This document shows positions 54,684-63,200 of a stretch of 64,000 nucleotides of DNA, in pieces. The position numbers were made by a program, and so were the translations under genes. The stretch comes from Rhizobium sp. CF080 (GTDB taxonomy: Bacteria > Pseudomonadota > Alphaproteobacteria > Rhizobiales > Rhizobiaceae), in contig NZ_AKKC02000015.1 of NCBI RefSeq assembly GCF_000282095.2, forward strand, positions 558,001-622,000, in the 5' to 3' direction. Position 1 is the first letter of the stretch. Every line of letters begins with the position of its first letter. Under the pieces are notes generated by a model that did no database searches, had not been told where the DNA came from, and saw only the letters and a program-made list of their open reading frames with translations.

Positions 54684-54876
54684 ATGGGCGTCCTGTTTCT
54701 TGAAGTTGCGGGGCGTCGTCAAGCACCCAAATCGCGGAAGCGGTTCGCCTGTCACGAAAAAGCGTGAAAGGTCGGATGAGCGCAAGGCCGGCCCGCCCCT
54801 TGGCGGTCGCGCCGGTCGCAGAAAAATACCGACGTCTATTCTTGACAGATCAGTCCGGAATTTCTATCTGCAGATC

Positions 54877-55455
54877 ATGGCACGGCAAAAGGAATTCGAG
54901 CGGGACACGGTGTTGAAGCGGGCGATCGGGGTTTTTTCCGATCACGGCTTCGAGGGCACGTCCACGGATGCGCTCCTGAAGGCCATGGGGATCAGCCGCC
55001 AGAGCATGTACGACACGTTCGGCGACAAGTGGGCACTCTATCTGGAGGCCCTGCAACGCTATGTCACCGAAAGCGTCGCCTCCCAGGTCGCGGTTCTCAA
55101 CGGAAAAGCCTCTCCGATCAAAGGCGTGGAGGCGCTTCTGGAGAATATGATTCAAACCGCGCTCATAAACCCTGCACCCGCGTGCCTTGGCATCAGCGCG
55201 GTCTGCGAATTCGGCCATTCGGAGCGCGAGGTGACGCTGGTGACGGAGATTTCCGGCCGCGCCCTGCTCTCAGCCCTCGAGACACGCATTTCCGAAGCGG
55301 TCGGCACCGGCGAGGCGCCCGAGGAGCTCGTACCCGCCGAAGCCGCACAATTCATCCTCGCGACGCTCACCGGCATCAAGGTTGCCGCACGCGCCGGAGC
55401 TTCCTCCCAGATCCTCCAGGGCATAGCCCGGACCGCGCTTCGAAGCCTTCGCTGA
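54877..55455 (+). CDS. TetR-family transcriptional regulator
   Basis: A 192-residue TetR protein. The DNA-binding domain is FERDTVLKRAIGVFSDHGFEGTSTDALLKAMG (split) with RQSMYDTFGDKWALY; the C-terminal part has TetR_C-like CLGISAVCEFGHSERE. It sits 72 bases before an SDR oxidoreductase gene on the same strand and probably controls it, as in YezE/SDR-type pairs. ATG 54877 is chosen; a long in-frame extension back through the tRNA is clearly not coding. Confidence 0.88.
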   Translation: MARQKEFERDTVLKRAIGVFSDHGFEGTSTDALLKAMGISRQSMYDTFGDKWALYLEALQRYVTESVASQVAVLNGKASPIKGVEALLENMIQTALINPAPACLGISAVCEFGHSEREVTLVTEISGRALLSALETRISEAVGTGEAPEELVPAEAAQFILATLTGIKVAARAGASSQILQGIARTALRSLR

Positions 55456-55527
55456 AGGACATGTCTCCCACATCGTTTTCGCATGCCAAATTCTAGACTG
55501 ATCGATCCAATAAAGAAGGAAGTTTCC

Positions 55528-56280
55528 ATGCCATCCTCCCTCTCGTATTCTCTCGCCGGCAAGGTCGCGCTCGTCACCGGCGGCTCGCGCGGCATTGGTG
55601 CTGCAACCGTCCGCCGCCTCTCGAAAGACGGCGCGGCGGTCGCCTTCACCTATTCCGCTTCCGGGGAACAGGCGGCAAAGCTTGCGGCCGAAATCGAGTC
55701 GGCCGGCGGCAGGGTGCTGGCGATCCAGGCCGACAGCGCCGATGTCGACGCGGTCAGGGCGGCGGTTGCGGAAACCGCGAACGCCTTCGGCAGGCTCGAC
55801 ATCCTGGTCAACAATGCCGGCATTCTCGTGCGGGGCCTGGTCGACGACTACGATCTTGCCACGTTTGACCGGATGTTCGACGTCAATGTCCGCGCGGCGT
55901 TCGTGGCGATCCAGGCCGCCCTGCCGCATATGCAGTCGGGCGGCCGCATCATCACCACCGGCAGCGTGACTGCGGAGCGGAGCGGCTTTCCCGGCTCTTC
56001 CGTCTACAGCATGACCAAGGGCGCGATCGCCTCGATGACCCGCGGCCTCGCCCGCGATCTTGGTCCCCGCGGCATCACCGTCAACGCAATCCAGCCGGGG
56101 CCGACGGCGACCGACATGAATTCCAGCGAGGAAAGCCGTGCCCTCACCAAACCGCTGATGGCGATCGGCCGCGTGGGCGAGGACTATGAGGTCGCGAGCC
56201 TGGTCGCCTATCTCGCCAGCCCCGAATCGAGCTTCATCACCGGATCGGCGCTCACCATCGACGGCGGCTACCTCGCATGA
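55528..56280 (+). CDS. Short-chain dehydrogenase/reductase
   Basis: A 250-residue classical SDR oxidoreductase. NAD(P) binding GGSRGIGAA lies near residue 18, the NNAG motif (LVNNAGIL) near residue 93, the catalytic Ser in TTGSVTAE, and the Tyr-Lys pair in SVYSMTKGAI (YxxxK) near residue 158. It ends SALTIDGGYLA, as is typical. AAGAAGGAAG precedes the ATG. It follows the TetR gene and precedes a bidirectional terminator. Substrate unknown. Confidence 0.92.
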   Translation: MPSSLSYSLAGKVALVTGGSRGIGAATVRRLSKDGAAVAFTYSASGEQAAKLAAEIESAGGRVLAIQADSADVDAVRAAVAETANAFGRLDILVNNAGILVRGLVDDYDLATFDRMFDVNVRAAFVAIQAALPHMQSGGRIITTGSVTAERSGFPGSSVYSMTKGAIASMTRGLARDLGPRGITVNAIQPGPTATDMNSSEESRALTKPLMAIGRVGEDYEVASLVAYLASPESSFITGSALTIDGGYLA

Positions 56281-56284
56281 CGTA

Positions 56285-56316
56285 AAAGGGCGCGGAGATT
56301 TCTCGCCGCGCCCTTT
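56285..56316. terminator. Bidirectional intrinsic terminator between SDR and wrbA
   Basis: AAAGGGCGCGG and CCGCGCCCTTT form a perfect 11-bp stem with a 10-base loop; the A/T ends give T-containing tails on both strands. It lies between two convergent genes. Confidence 0.8.
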
Positions 56317-56337
56317 CATTCATTCATCTCAATTCAA

Positions 56338-56937
56338 TCAGGCAGCGAGCTTGGCGGCCAGCTTGGCAACGTGGGCGCCCTGGAATTTTGCGCCTTCGAG
56401 TTCGATCTCGGAAGGCTGGCGCGAACCGTCGCCGTTGGTGATCGTGCTGGCGCCGTAGGGCGAACCGCCCTTGACTTCTTCGGTGCCCATCTGGCCTGCG
56501 AAGGCGTAGGGCAGGCCGGCGACCGCCATGCCCTGGTGCAGGAAGGTCGGGATGAAGCCGAGAATGGTCGATTCCTGGCCGCCGTGCTGGGTGGCGGACG
56601 AGGTGAACATCGAGCCGAGCTTGCCGACCAGCTTGCCCTGCGCCCACAGGCCGCCGGTCTGATCCCAGAAATTGCGCATCTGCGAAGCGACCGTGCCGAA
56701 CCGGGTGCCGGCGCCGACGATGATCGCGTCGTATTCGGTCAGTTCCTCGACGGTCGCGACTGGGGCCTGCTGGTCCATCTTGTAGTAGGAAGCCTTTGCG
56801 ACCTCGTCCGGAACCAGTTCCGGAACGCGCTTGACCGTCACGTCGGCGCCCGCCGACTTCGCGCCTTCCGCAACGGCATAGGCCATCTTCTCGATGTGGC
56901 CGTAAGCGGAATAATAAAGCACGAGAACCTTTGCCAT
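56338..56937 (-). CDS. wrbA: NAD(P)H:quinone oxidoreductase WrbA
   Basis: A 199-residue flavodoxin-fold quinone reductase. MAKVLVLYYSAYGHIEKMA (FMN phosphate loop), AIIVGAGTRFGTVASQMRNFWDQTGGLW (split) and the segment SSATQHGGQESTILGFI are all WrbA hallmarks. It reduces quinones by two electrons, avoiding semiquinones. GGAGAAG precedes the ATG at 56937; the track frame runs 4 codons further but that start is not supported. Normal length for rhizobial WrbA. Confidence 0.95.
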   Translation of the reverse strand: MAKVLVLYYSAYGHIEKMAYAVAEGAKSAGADVTVKRVPELVPDEVAKASYYKMDQQAPVATVEELTEYDAIIVGAGTRFGTVASQMRNFWDQTGGLWAQGKLVGKLGSMFTSSATQHGGQESTILGFIPTFLHQGMAVAGLPYAFAGQMGTEEVKGGSPYGASTITNGDGSRQPSEIELEGAKFQGAHVAKLAAKLAA

Positions 56938-57185
56938 GATCTTCTCCATTCAATCTCTGATGTGTGAACAAGGCCGTCTGCGGCCAGAACCAGGCCCAGA
57001 TGTAACGGCTTCACAGCTTGGCGACAGCCCCTGTCGGGTCTACGCACTGTTCAGCATTCGGAGACGATATTTCGCTTGCGGATCATAAATTCGTAACAGA
57101 CGCGGTTTCTGCAGCCGTCACCACAAAATCGCTTCTGCCTCGAAAAATTTGGGCTTAGGAGTGTGGCACTTACGGAGGAATATCC

Positions 57186-57971
57186 ATGTCTGACGCGTCG
57201 CAACCATCCTTAATCGTCACCGCCGCCATGCTCGCCATCGGCGACGAACTTTTGTCCGGCCGGACCAAGGACAAGAATATCGGCCATCTCGCCGATCTGC
57301 TGACGCTTTCTGGCATCGACCTCAAGGAAGTGCGGATCGTCGCCGACGAGGAGGATGCGATCGTCGAGGCGCTGAATGCGCTGCGCGCGCGCTACGACTA
57401 CGTCTTCACCTCGGGCGGCATCGGGCCTACCCATGACGACATCACCGCCGATGCGATCTCGAAAGCCTTCGGCGTGCCCTGCATCCATGATCCCGATGCG
57501 ATGAAGCTGCTCGCCGACATGTACAAGCGCCGGGAAATGGAATTCACCGAGGCACGCCAGCGCATGGCCCGCATGCCTGAGGGCTCCAGGCATATCCCGA
57601 ACCCCGTCTCGACCGCGCCTGGCTTCATCATCGGCAACGTCTATGTGATGGCCGGCGTGCCTCAGGTCTTTCAGGCGATGGTCGATAACGTGCTGCCGAT
57701 GCTGCGTTCCGGCGCAAAAATGCTGTCGCGGGCGCTGCCCTGCCCCTATGGCGAAGGCGATATCGGCACGCTGCTGTCGGCCGTGCAGAAGGCGCATCCC
57801 GAGACCAGCATCGGCTCCTATCCGAAATATGACGGGCAGCGGTTCTCGACCGAAATCGTCGTGCGCGCCCGCGATCCGCAGGTTCTGGATGCGGCAGCTC
57901 AAGCCGTGGCGGAGATGATCGCCAGCATCGACCGAGCCAAGATCGCCACCAATCCGACAGCCGATGCCTGA
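57186..57971 (+). CDS. CinA N-terminal/MoaB-like molybdopterin-binding protein
   Basis: A 261-residue protein corresponding to the MoaB/Mog-like N-terminal domain of CinA (competence/damage-inducible protein A). It contains AAMLAIGDELLSGRTKDKN, FTSGGIGPTHDDITADAI (split) and PNPVSTAPGFIIGN. It lacks the C-terminal pyridine-nucleotide deamidase domain of full-length CinA, as in many alphaproteobacteria. ACGGAGGAA lies upstream of the ATG at 57186. Confidence 0.87.
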   Translation: MSDASQPSLIVTAAMLAIGDELLSGRTKDKNIGHLADLLTLSGIDLKEVRIVADEEDAIVEALNALRARYDYVFTSGGIGPTHDDITADAISKAFGVPCIHDPDAMKLLADMYKRREMEFTEARQRMARMPEGSRHIPNPVSTAPGFIIGNVYVMAGVPQVFQAMVDNVLPMLRSGAKMLSRALPCPYGEGDIGTLLSAVQKAHPETSIGSYPKYDGQRFSTEIVVRARDPQVLDAAAQAVAEMIASIDRAKIATNPTADA

Positions 57972-58010
57972 CCCGCGTCACTCTGTCTCTCATTGCCGGC
58001 GGTGCGCTCC

Positions 58011-58024
58011 TTGACCGGGATCAA
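58011..58024. promoter_or_regulatory. FNR/FixK-type box upstream of the universal stress gene
   Basis: TTGAC-CGGG-ATCAA is an exact match to the FNR/FixK palindrome TTGA(C/T)-N4-ATCAA. Its end lies 70 bases before the usp start codon, leaving room for a site at about -41.5 relative to transcription start. Control by oxygen limitation is inferred. Confidence 0.72.
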
Positions 58025-58094
58025 GGTGCGACACACGTATTTATCAGACACTGGTTTCCAATCCCGCGGAACCAGTTGATGAGGAGATACAGCC

Positions 58095-58934
58095 ATGGCC
58101 TACAAGACCATTCTCGCCGTTCTCGACACCCCTCAAAACGCCAGGCAGATCACTGATTTCGGCATCGCGCTCGCCGAACGGTTTTCCGCGCACCTGATCG
58201 GCGTGCATGCCGAAACGCTCGCCGCCGTGCCGCTGATCGCGCCGATGGAAATTCCCGATCCCGCCGCCGTGCAGATCCTCCAGGACGCTGCGCAGAAGGA
58301 AACGGCGGAAGTCGAGCGGATCTTCAGGGCACAATCGGCCCGCGAGGGCCTTTCCATCGAATGGCGCAGCTTCATGTCGTCGGCCGGTTACGGCTCCCAT
58401 TCGGTGATGGATACCGCCCATGCCGTCGATCTGATCGTCGCCAGCCAGAGCGACCCCGCCCATGCCGATCACCGCGCCGATCTGGAAACCTTCCTCTTCG
58501 ACAGCGGCCGGCCGATGCTGCTCATCCCCTACACGATGAAGGTGCCGCAACCGATCAAGCGAGTGATGATCGCCTGGAACGGTTCGCGGGAGGCGGCGCG
58601 GGCGACCTTCGATTCGATGCCGTTCCTCAAAGGTGCCGATAGCGTCGAGGTGTTTTGCGTCGATCCGGGCGACCGCGGCGGCCAGACGCCGGAAATGGCA
58701 GGGGCCGAGATCGCTGCCACCCTTGCCCGGCACGGTATCAACGTGACACTGTCGACGCAGGGAAAGAGCGGCCTCACCGCGGCAGCGGCGATCGAGAACC
58801 ACCTCTCGGAGGGCAGCGTCGACCTGCTGGTGATGGGCGGTTACGGCCACGCGCGCTGGTGGGAAATGCTGTTTGGCGGCGTCACCCGCACCCTGCTTGA
58901 TTCGATGACCGCACTGACTTTGCTTTCCCGCTGA
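58095..58934 (+). CDS. Universal stress protein (UspA family)
   Basis: A 279-residue protein with two UspA-like halves. The first (1-140) begins YKTILAVLDTPQNARQ; the second (about 155-279) carries the ATP-binding pattern GGYGHARWWEMLFGGVTRTLL (G-x2-G-x9-G-S/T type), while the first lacks it. Tandem Usp proteins of this type are common under oxygen limitation in rhizobia, and an FNR/FixK box lies upstream. GGAGATACAGCC precedes the ATG. Confidence 0.9.
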   Translation: MAYKTILAVLDTPQNARQITDFGIALAERFSAHLIGVHAETLAAVPLIAPMEIPDPAAVQILQDAAQKETAEVERIFRAQSAREGLSIEWRSFMSSAGYGSHSVMDTAHAVDLIVASQSDPAHADHRADLETFLFDSGRPMLLIPYTMKVPQPIKRVMIAWNGSREAARATFDSMPFLKGADSVEVFCVDPGDRGGQTPEMAGAEIAATLARHGINVTLSTQGKSGLTAAAAIENHLSEGSVDLLVMGGYGHARWWEMLFGGVTRTLLDSMTALTLLSR

Positions 58935-59012
58935 CAAATCCTTGCGTCAACGGGCGAATTGCCGCTATTAGCGAGAGCCAACAATATGCTTTCGCTAATG
59001 GTGGCCAGCCTC

Positions 59013-59510
59013 ATGTCTCTTCCCGAAAAAGCCTTCCCCGTTTCCTGGGACCAGTTCCACCGCGACGCCCGCGCGCTTGCCTGGCGTCTCGCCGGCCTTG
59101 GCCGGGACTTCCGCGCCATCGTCTGTATCACCCGCGGCGGCCTGGTGCCGGCGGCGATCATTTCCCGCGAACTCAATATCCGCCTCATCGAGACGGTCTG
59201 CATCGCCTCCTACCATGACTACGTCAACCAGGGCGAAATGAACCTGCTCAAGGGAATCACGCCTGAACTAATGGTCGACGAAGGCGCCGGCGTCCTGGTC
59301 ATCGACGACCTGACCGATACCGGCAAGACGGCATCGGAAGTGCGCACCATGCTGCCGAAGGCGCATTTCGCCTGCGTCTACGCAAAACCCACCGGCGTGC
59401 CGACCATCGACACTTTTGTGACCGAGGTCAGCCAGGACACCTGGATCTATTTCCCCTGGGACATGGGCTTCACCTACCAGGAGCCGATCGCCAAGGGCGC
59501 CAAGGGCTGA
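59013..59510 (+). CDS. gpt: Xanthine-guanine phosphoribosyltransferase
   Basis: A 165-residue purine salvage enzyme converting xanthine and guanine with PRPP to XMP and GMP. The PRPP loop VLVIDDLTDTGKTASEV near residue 86 and RGGLVPAAIISREL near residue 41 are diagnostic, and DTWIYFPWDMGF near the C-terminus binds the purine. The ATG at 59013 gives the standard MSLPEKAFPVSWDQFHRD start; the reading back to 58959 would add an unlike segment. It is followed by an intrinsic-like hairpin. Confidence 0.93.
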   Translation: MSLPEKAFPVSWDQFHRDARALAWRLAGLGRDFRAIVCITRGGLVPAAIISRELNIRLIETVCIASYHDYVNQGEMNLLKGITPELMVDEGAGVLVIDDLTDTGKTASEVRTMLPKAHFACVYAKPTGVPTIDTFVTEVSQDTWIYFPWDMGFTYQEPIAKGAKG

Positions 59511-59551
59511 TTCTTTCCAGCCCCCTTCCAAAAATCTCGGTCCTTGTCACC

Positions 59552-59581
59552 AGCCCGCGCAGTTAAAAACCGGCGCGGGCT
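59552..59581 (+). terminator. Hairpin terminator after gpt
   Basis: AGCCCGCGC and GCGCGGGCT are perfect 9-bp arms with a 12-base A-rich loop, 42 bases past the gpt stop. The following CGTCTATTAG is only weakly T-rich. Confidence 0.65.
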
Positions 59582-59631
59582 CGTCTATTAGTGGTAGGTG
59601 CAAATTCGCAATACGTCTCAATATGGTACGG

Positions 59632-59663
59632 GCGGTCTTCAAAACCGCGCTGAAGCGGGCTTC
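59632..59663 (+). other. tRNA-Sec-like anticodon and variable arm fragment (probable relic)
   Basis: GCGGT-CTTCAAA-ACCGC folds as an anticodon arm with anticodon TCA in a CTTCAAA loop, as in bacterial selC. It is followed by GAAG-cggg-CTTC, placed where the long selC variable arm lies. However no T-arm (GGTTCGA) and no acceptor stem can be found around it, so it is not a functional tRNA; it may be a decayed copy or chance. Confidence 0.35.
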
Positions 59664-59765
59664 TCGTAGGGTGCGGCGCTCACGAAATATTTCCGGCCCT
59701 TCTTGCGCAAGCTTCAAGCCATCCTCGCAACTGCCTGAGATTCCTCGCCTATTTCTCCGTCCCCG

Positions 59766-59774
59766 TTATCCACA
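59766..59774 (+). promoter_or_regulatory. DnaA box upstream of nrdJ
   Basis: TTATCCACA is an exact match to the strong DnaA box consensus. It lies 6 bases before a NrdR-like palindrome. DnaA boxes control nrdAB in E. coli, so a similar cell-cycle input on nrdJ is plausible. One 9-mer match alone could be chance. Confidence 0.5.
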
Positions 59775-59780
59775 GCTAAG

Positions 59781-59800
59781 AACCACAATATCTTGTGGTT
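59781..59800. promoter_or_regulatory. NrdR-like box (distal) upstream of nrdJ
   Basis: AACCACAA and TTGTGGTT are perfect inverted arms around TATC. The core CAATATCTTG agrees with nine of ten positions of the NrdR pattern C-W-A-T-A-T-A-T-W-G as I recall it. It lies 400 bases before the nrdJ start. Confidence 0.6.
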
Positions 59801-60030
59801 ACAAAAGCGTTGCAATCTACGCCTTGACGAATCTCTCGGCTCGTTCGACAGTGTCCCTTACGTTGCGGCGGCGACTGGACCGGAATTAACGAGGCCGGTT
59901 CTTCTTCGAGTTTGACGGGAAAAGACCATGCAGTCCGGCCATGAGGGACGGGCTGCTAGCAGGGTCTCCGTGCGTCTCGATTTTCCGCTCCGGAACAACG
60001 GTTGGGACTGGCGGAAAGATTCTGTTAATA

Positions 60031-60073
60031 CTATATGTAGTAGTGTTGCAGCCGTTATCACCACAACATACAG
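60031..60073. promoter_or_regulatory. Tandem NrdR-like boxes (proximal) upstream of nrdJ
   Basis: CTATATGTAG (60031-60040, within TACTATATGTAGTA) fits nine of ten positions of the NrdR core, and CAACATACAG (60064-60073) fits eight of ten. They are 33 bp apart, close to three helical turns, the arrangement NrdR normally uses. They lie 130-170 bases before the nrdJ start codon. Confidence 0.6.
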
Positions 60074-60201
60074 GTTGGCATCGAAAGATGATTCACCTGG
60101 GGATCGGAAACATTCAACCGGCTGCGCGCGTCGAACGTGTGGGCTGGAGCGGCACATCTGCGCTCTTCAATCGGGCGCCAACTGACGAGGGATTTAAGGC
60201 A

Positions 60202-63200
60202 ATGCGCATCGAACGTCGTTTCACCAAGCCAGCCACAGGCGCTTACGGGGAAATCGAATTCCGCAAGGGGATCAGCGAGATCCGCAATCCGGACGGCTCG
60301 ATCGTCTTCCGGCTGGCCGATATCGACGTACCGGCGCAGTTCTCCCAGGTCGCGACCGACGTTCTGGCGCAGAAGTATTTCCGCAAGGCCGGCGTTCCCA
60401 AGGTCCTGAAAAAGGTCGAAGAGAATGACGTCCCCTCCTTCCTGTGGCGCTCTGTAGCTGACACGGAAGCGATGAAGGCGCTGCCGAAGGAAGAGCAGTA
60501 CGGTTCCGAAACCGATGCGCGCCAGGTGTTTTCGCGCCTTGCCGGCACCTGGACCTACTGGGGCTGGAAGGGCGGCTACTTCACCTCTGAAGAAGACGCG
60601 GCAGCCTTCATGGACGAGCTCGCCTATATGCTCGCCACCCAGCGCGTCGCCCCGAATTCCCCGCAGTGGTTCAACACCGGCCTGCACTGGGCCTATGGCA
60701 TCGACGGCCCCGGCCAGGGCCATTTCTACGTCGATCCCTTCACCGGCAAGCTCACCAAGTCCAAGTCGGCCTATGAGCATCCGCAGCCGCATGCCTGCTT
60801 CATCCAGTCGGTCGAGGACGATCTCGTCAACGAAGGCGGCATCATGGACCTTTGGGTCCGCGAGGCGCGCCTGTTCAAATACGGCTCCGGCACCGGCTCC
60901 AACTTCTCGATGCTGCGCGGCGAAGGCGAAAAGCTCTCCGGCGGCGGCCGTTCTTCCGGCCTGATGAGCTTCCTCAAGATCGGCGACCGTGCTGCCGGCG
61001 CCATCAAGTCGGGCGGCACGACGCGCCGCGCCGCCAAGATGGTCGTCGTCGATATCGACCATCCGGATATCGAGGAATACATCAACTGGAAGGTCAAGGA
61101 AGAGCAGAAGGTGGCGGCCCTCGTCACCGGCTCCAAGATCGTCTCCAAGCACTTGAAGGCCATCATGAAGGCCTGCCTCAACTGCGAAGGCGGTTCCGGC
61201 GACGATTGCTTCGACCCGCTCAAGAACCCGGCCCTGAAGCGCGAGATCAAGGCCGCCAAGAAGGACCAGGTTCCGGAAAACTACGTCGGCCGCGTCATCC
61301 AGTTCGCCCGCCAGGGCTACAAGGACCTGGAATTCAAGACCTATGACACGGACTGGGATTCGGAAGCCTATCTCACCGTCTCCGGCCAGAACTCCAACAA
61401 CTCCGTTTCGCTGAAAGACGACTTTTTGCGCGCCGTCGCGCAGGATGGGGACTGGAACCTCACCGCCCGCAAGGACGGAAGGGTGATGAAGACGCTGAAG
61501 GCCAAGGACCTCTGGGAACAGATCTCCTACGCCGCCTGGGCGTCCGCCGATCCGGGCATCCATTTCAACTCGACGATGAACGACTGGCACACGTCGCCGG
61601 CCGGCGGCCCGATCCGCGGCTCGAACCCGTGCTCGGAATACATGTTCCTCGACGACACGGCCTGCAACCTTGCCTCCATGAACCTGCTGCAGTTCAAGGA
61701 CAAGACGACCGCCCGCATCAACATCGCCGATTACGAACACGCGACGCGCCTGTGGACCGTCGTCCTCGAAATCTCGGTAATGATGGCGCAGTTCCCGTCG
61801 CGCCAGATCGCCGAACTTTCCTACCAGTATCGCACGCTCGGCCTAGGCTACGCCAATATCGGCGGCCTCCTGATGTCGACCGGCATCGCCTATGACTCTC
61901 CGGAAGGCCGCGCCATCGCCGGCTCGCTGACCGCGATCATGACCGGCATTTCCTATGCCACCTCGGCGGAAATGGCCTCGGAGCTCGGCCCGTTCCCGAA
62001 CTACGCCCCGAACCGCGACAGCATGCTGCGGGTCATCCGCAACCATCGCCGCGCCGCTCACGGCGAAACCTCCGGCTATGAGCAGCTGTCGGTCAACCCG
62101 GTGGCGCTGATCCATTCGGAAAACCCGGACCAGGATCTCGTCGCCCATGCCAAGGCCGCCTGGGACAAGGCGCTGGCGCTTGGCGAACAGCACGGCTACC
62201 GCAACGCGCAGGTCTCGGTCATCGCCCCGACCGGCACGATCGGCCTTGTCATGGATTGCGACACGACCGGCATCGAGCCCGATTTCGCGCTTGTCAAGTT
62301 CAAGAAGCTCGCCGGCGGGGGTTACTGGAAGATCATCAACGGCGCCGTGCCGGAAGCCCTGCGTACGCTCGGTTACACCGAAAGTCAGATCGCCGAGATC
62401 GAGGCCTATGCCGTCGGCCATGGCAACCTCAACCAGGCGCCCGGCATCAACCCCGGCTCGCTGAAGGCCAAGGGCTTCACCGATGAGAAGATCGAAGCGA
62501 TCAACGGCGCCACCAAGGCTGCCTTCGACATCAAGTTCGTCTTCAACCAGTGGACGCTGGGTGCCGACTTCCTGAAGAACACGCTCAAGGTTTCCGACGA
62601 ACAGCTCGCCGACATGAGCTTCAACCTGCTCGAACATATCGGCTTCTCCAAGAAGGACATCGAAGCCGCCAACATCCATGTCTGCGGTGCGATGACGCTG
62701 GAAGGCGCGCCCTTCCTCAAGAACGAGCACCTGCCGGTCTTCGATTGCGCCAATCCCTGCGGCAAGATCGGCAAGCGTTACCTCTCGGTCGAAAGCCATA
62801 TCCGGATGATGGCGGCCGCCCAGCCGTTCATCTCGGGGGCGATCTCCAAGACGATCAACATGCCGAATGACGCAACCGTCGAGGATTGCGGCTCCGCCTA
62901 CATGCTGTCCTGGAAGCTTGGCCTCAAGGCCAACGCCCTTTACCGCGACGGCTCGAAGCTTTCGCAGCCGCTCAACTCGTCGCTGATCGACGAGGACGAT
63001 GGCGAAGACGCCGTCGAGGAACTGCTGGCCCAGCCGGCAGCCGCCCAGGCCGTGACGATCACCGAAAAGATCGTCGAGCGGATCATCGAAAAGGTCGTCC
63101 GCAGCCAGGAAAAGCTGCCCGGCCGCCGCAAGGGTTATACCCAGAAGGCGAAGATCGGCGGTCACACCATCTTCCTGCGCACCGGCGAATACGATGACGG

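Larger units (their letters stand above)
59511..60201. other. Long regulatory intergenic region between gpt and nrdJ
   Basis: About 690 bases without a convincing gene. It holds the gpt hairpin (59552-59581), a selC-like fragment (59632-59663), a DnaA box (59766-59774), an isolated NrdR-like box (59781-59800) and a tandem pair of NrdR-like boxes (60031-60073). Short readings at 59623-59889 and 59928-60185 have no protein-like features. No cobalamin-riboswitch core sequence was recognised, although nrdJ needs B12. Confidence 0.55.

Noticed and set aside
54598..54876. tRNA-Leu as an integration site for a mobile element carrying TetR-SDR
   Set aside because: No integrase gene, no duplicated tRNA 3' end and no change in base composition were seen.
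59623..59889. Small 88-codon reading frame upstream of nrdJ
   Set aside because: No ribosome site, Arg/Ser-rich composition, and it covers the DnaA and NrdR-like sites.
59511..60201. Cobalamin riboswitch upstream of the B12-dependent nrdJ
   Set aside because: Expected conserved core sequences could not be found by eye; a covariance-model scan would be decisive.
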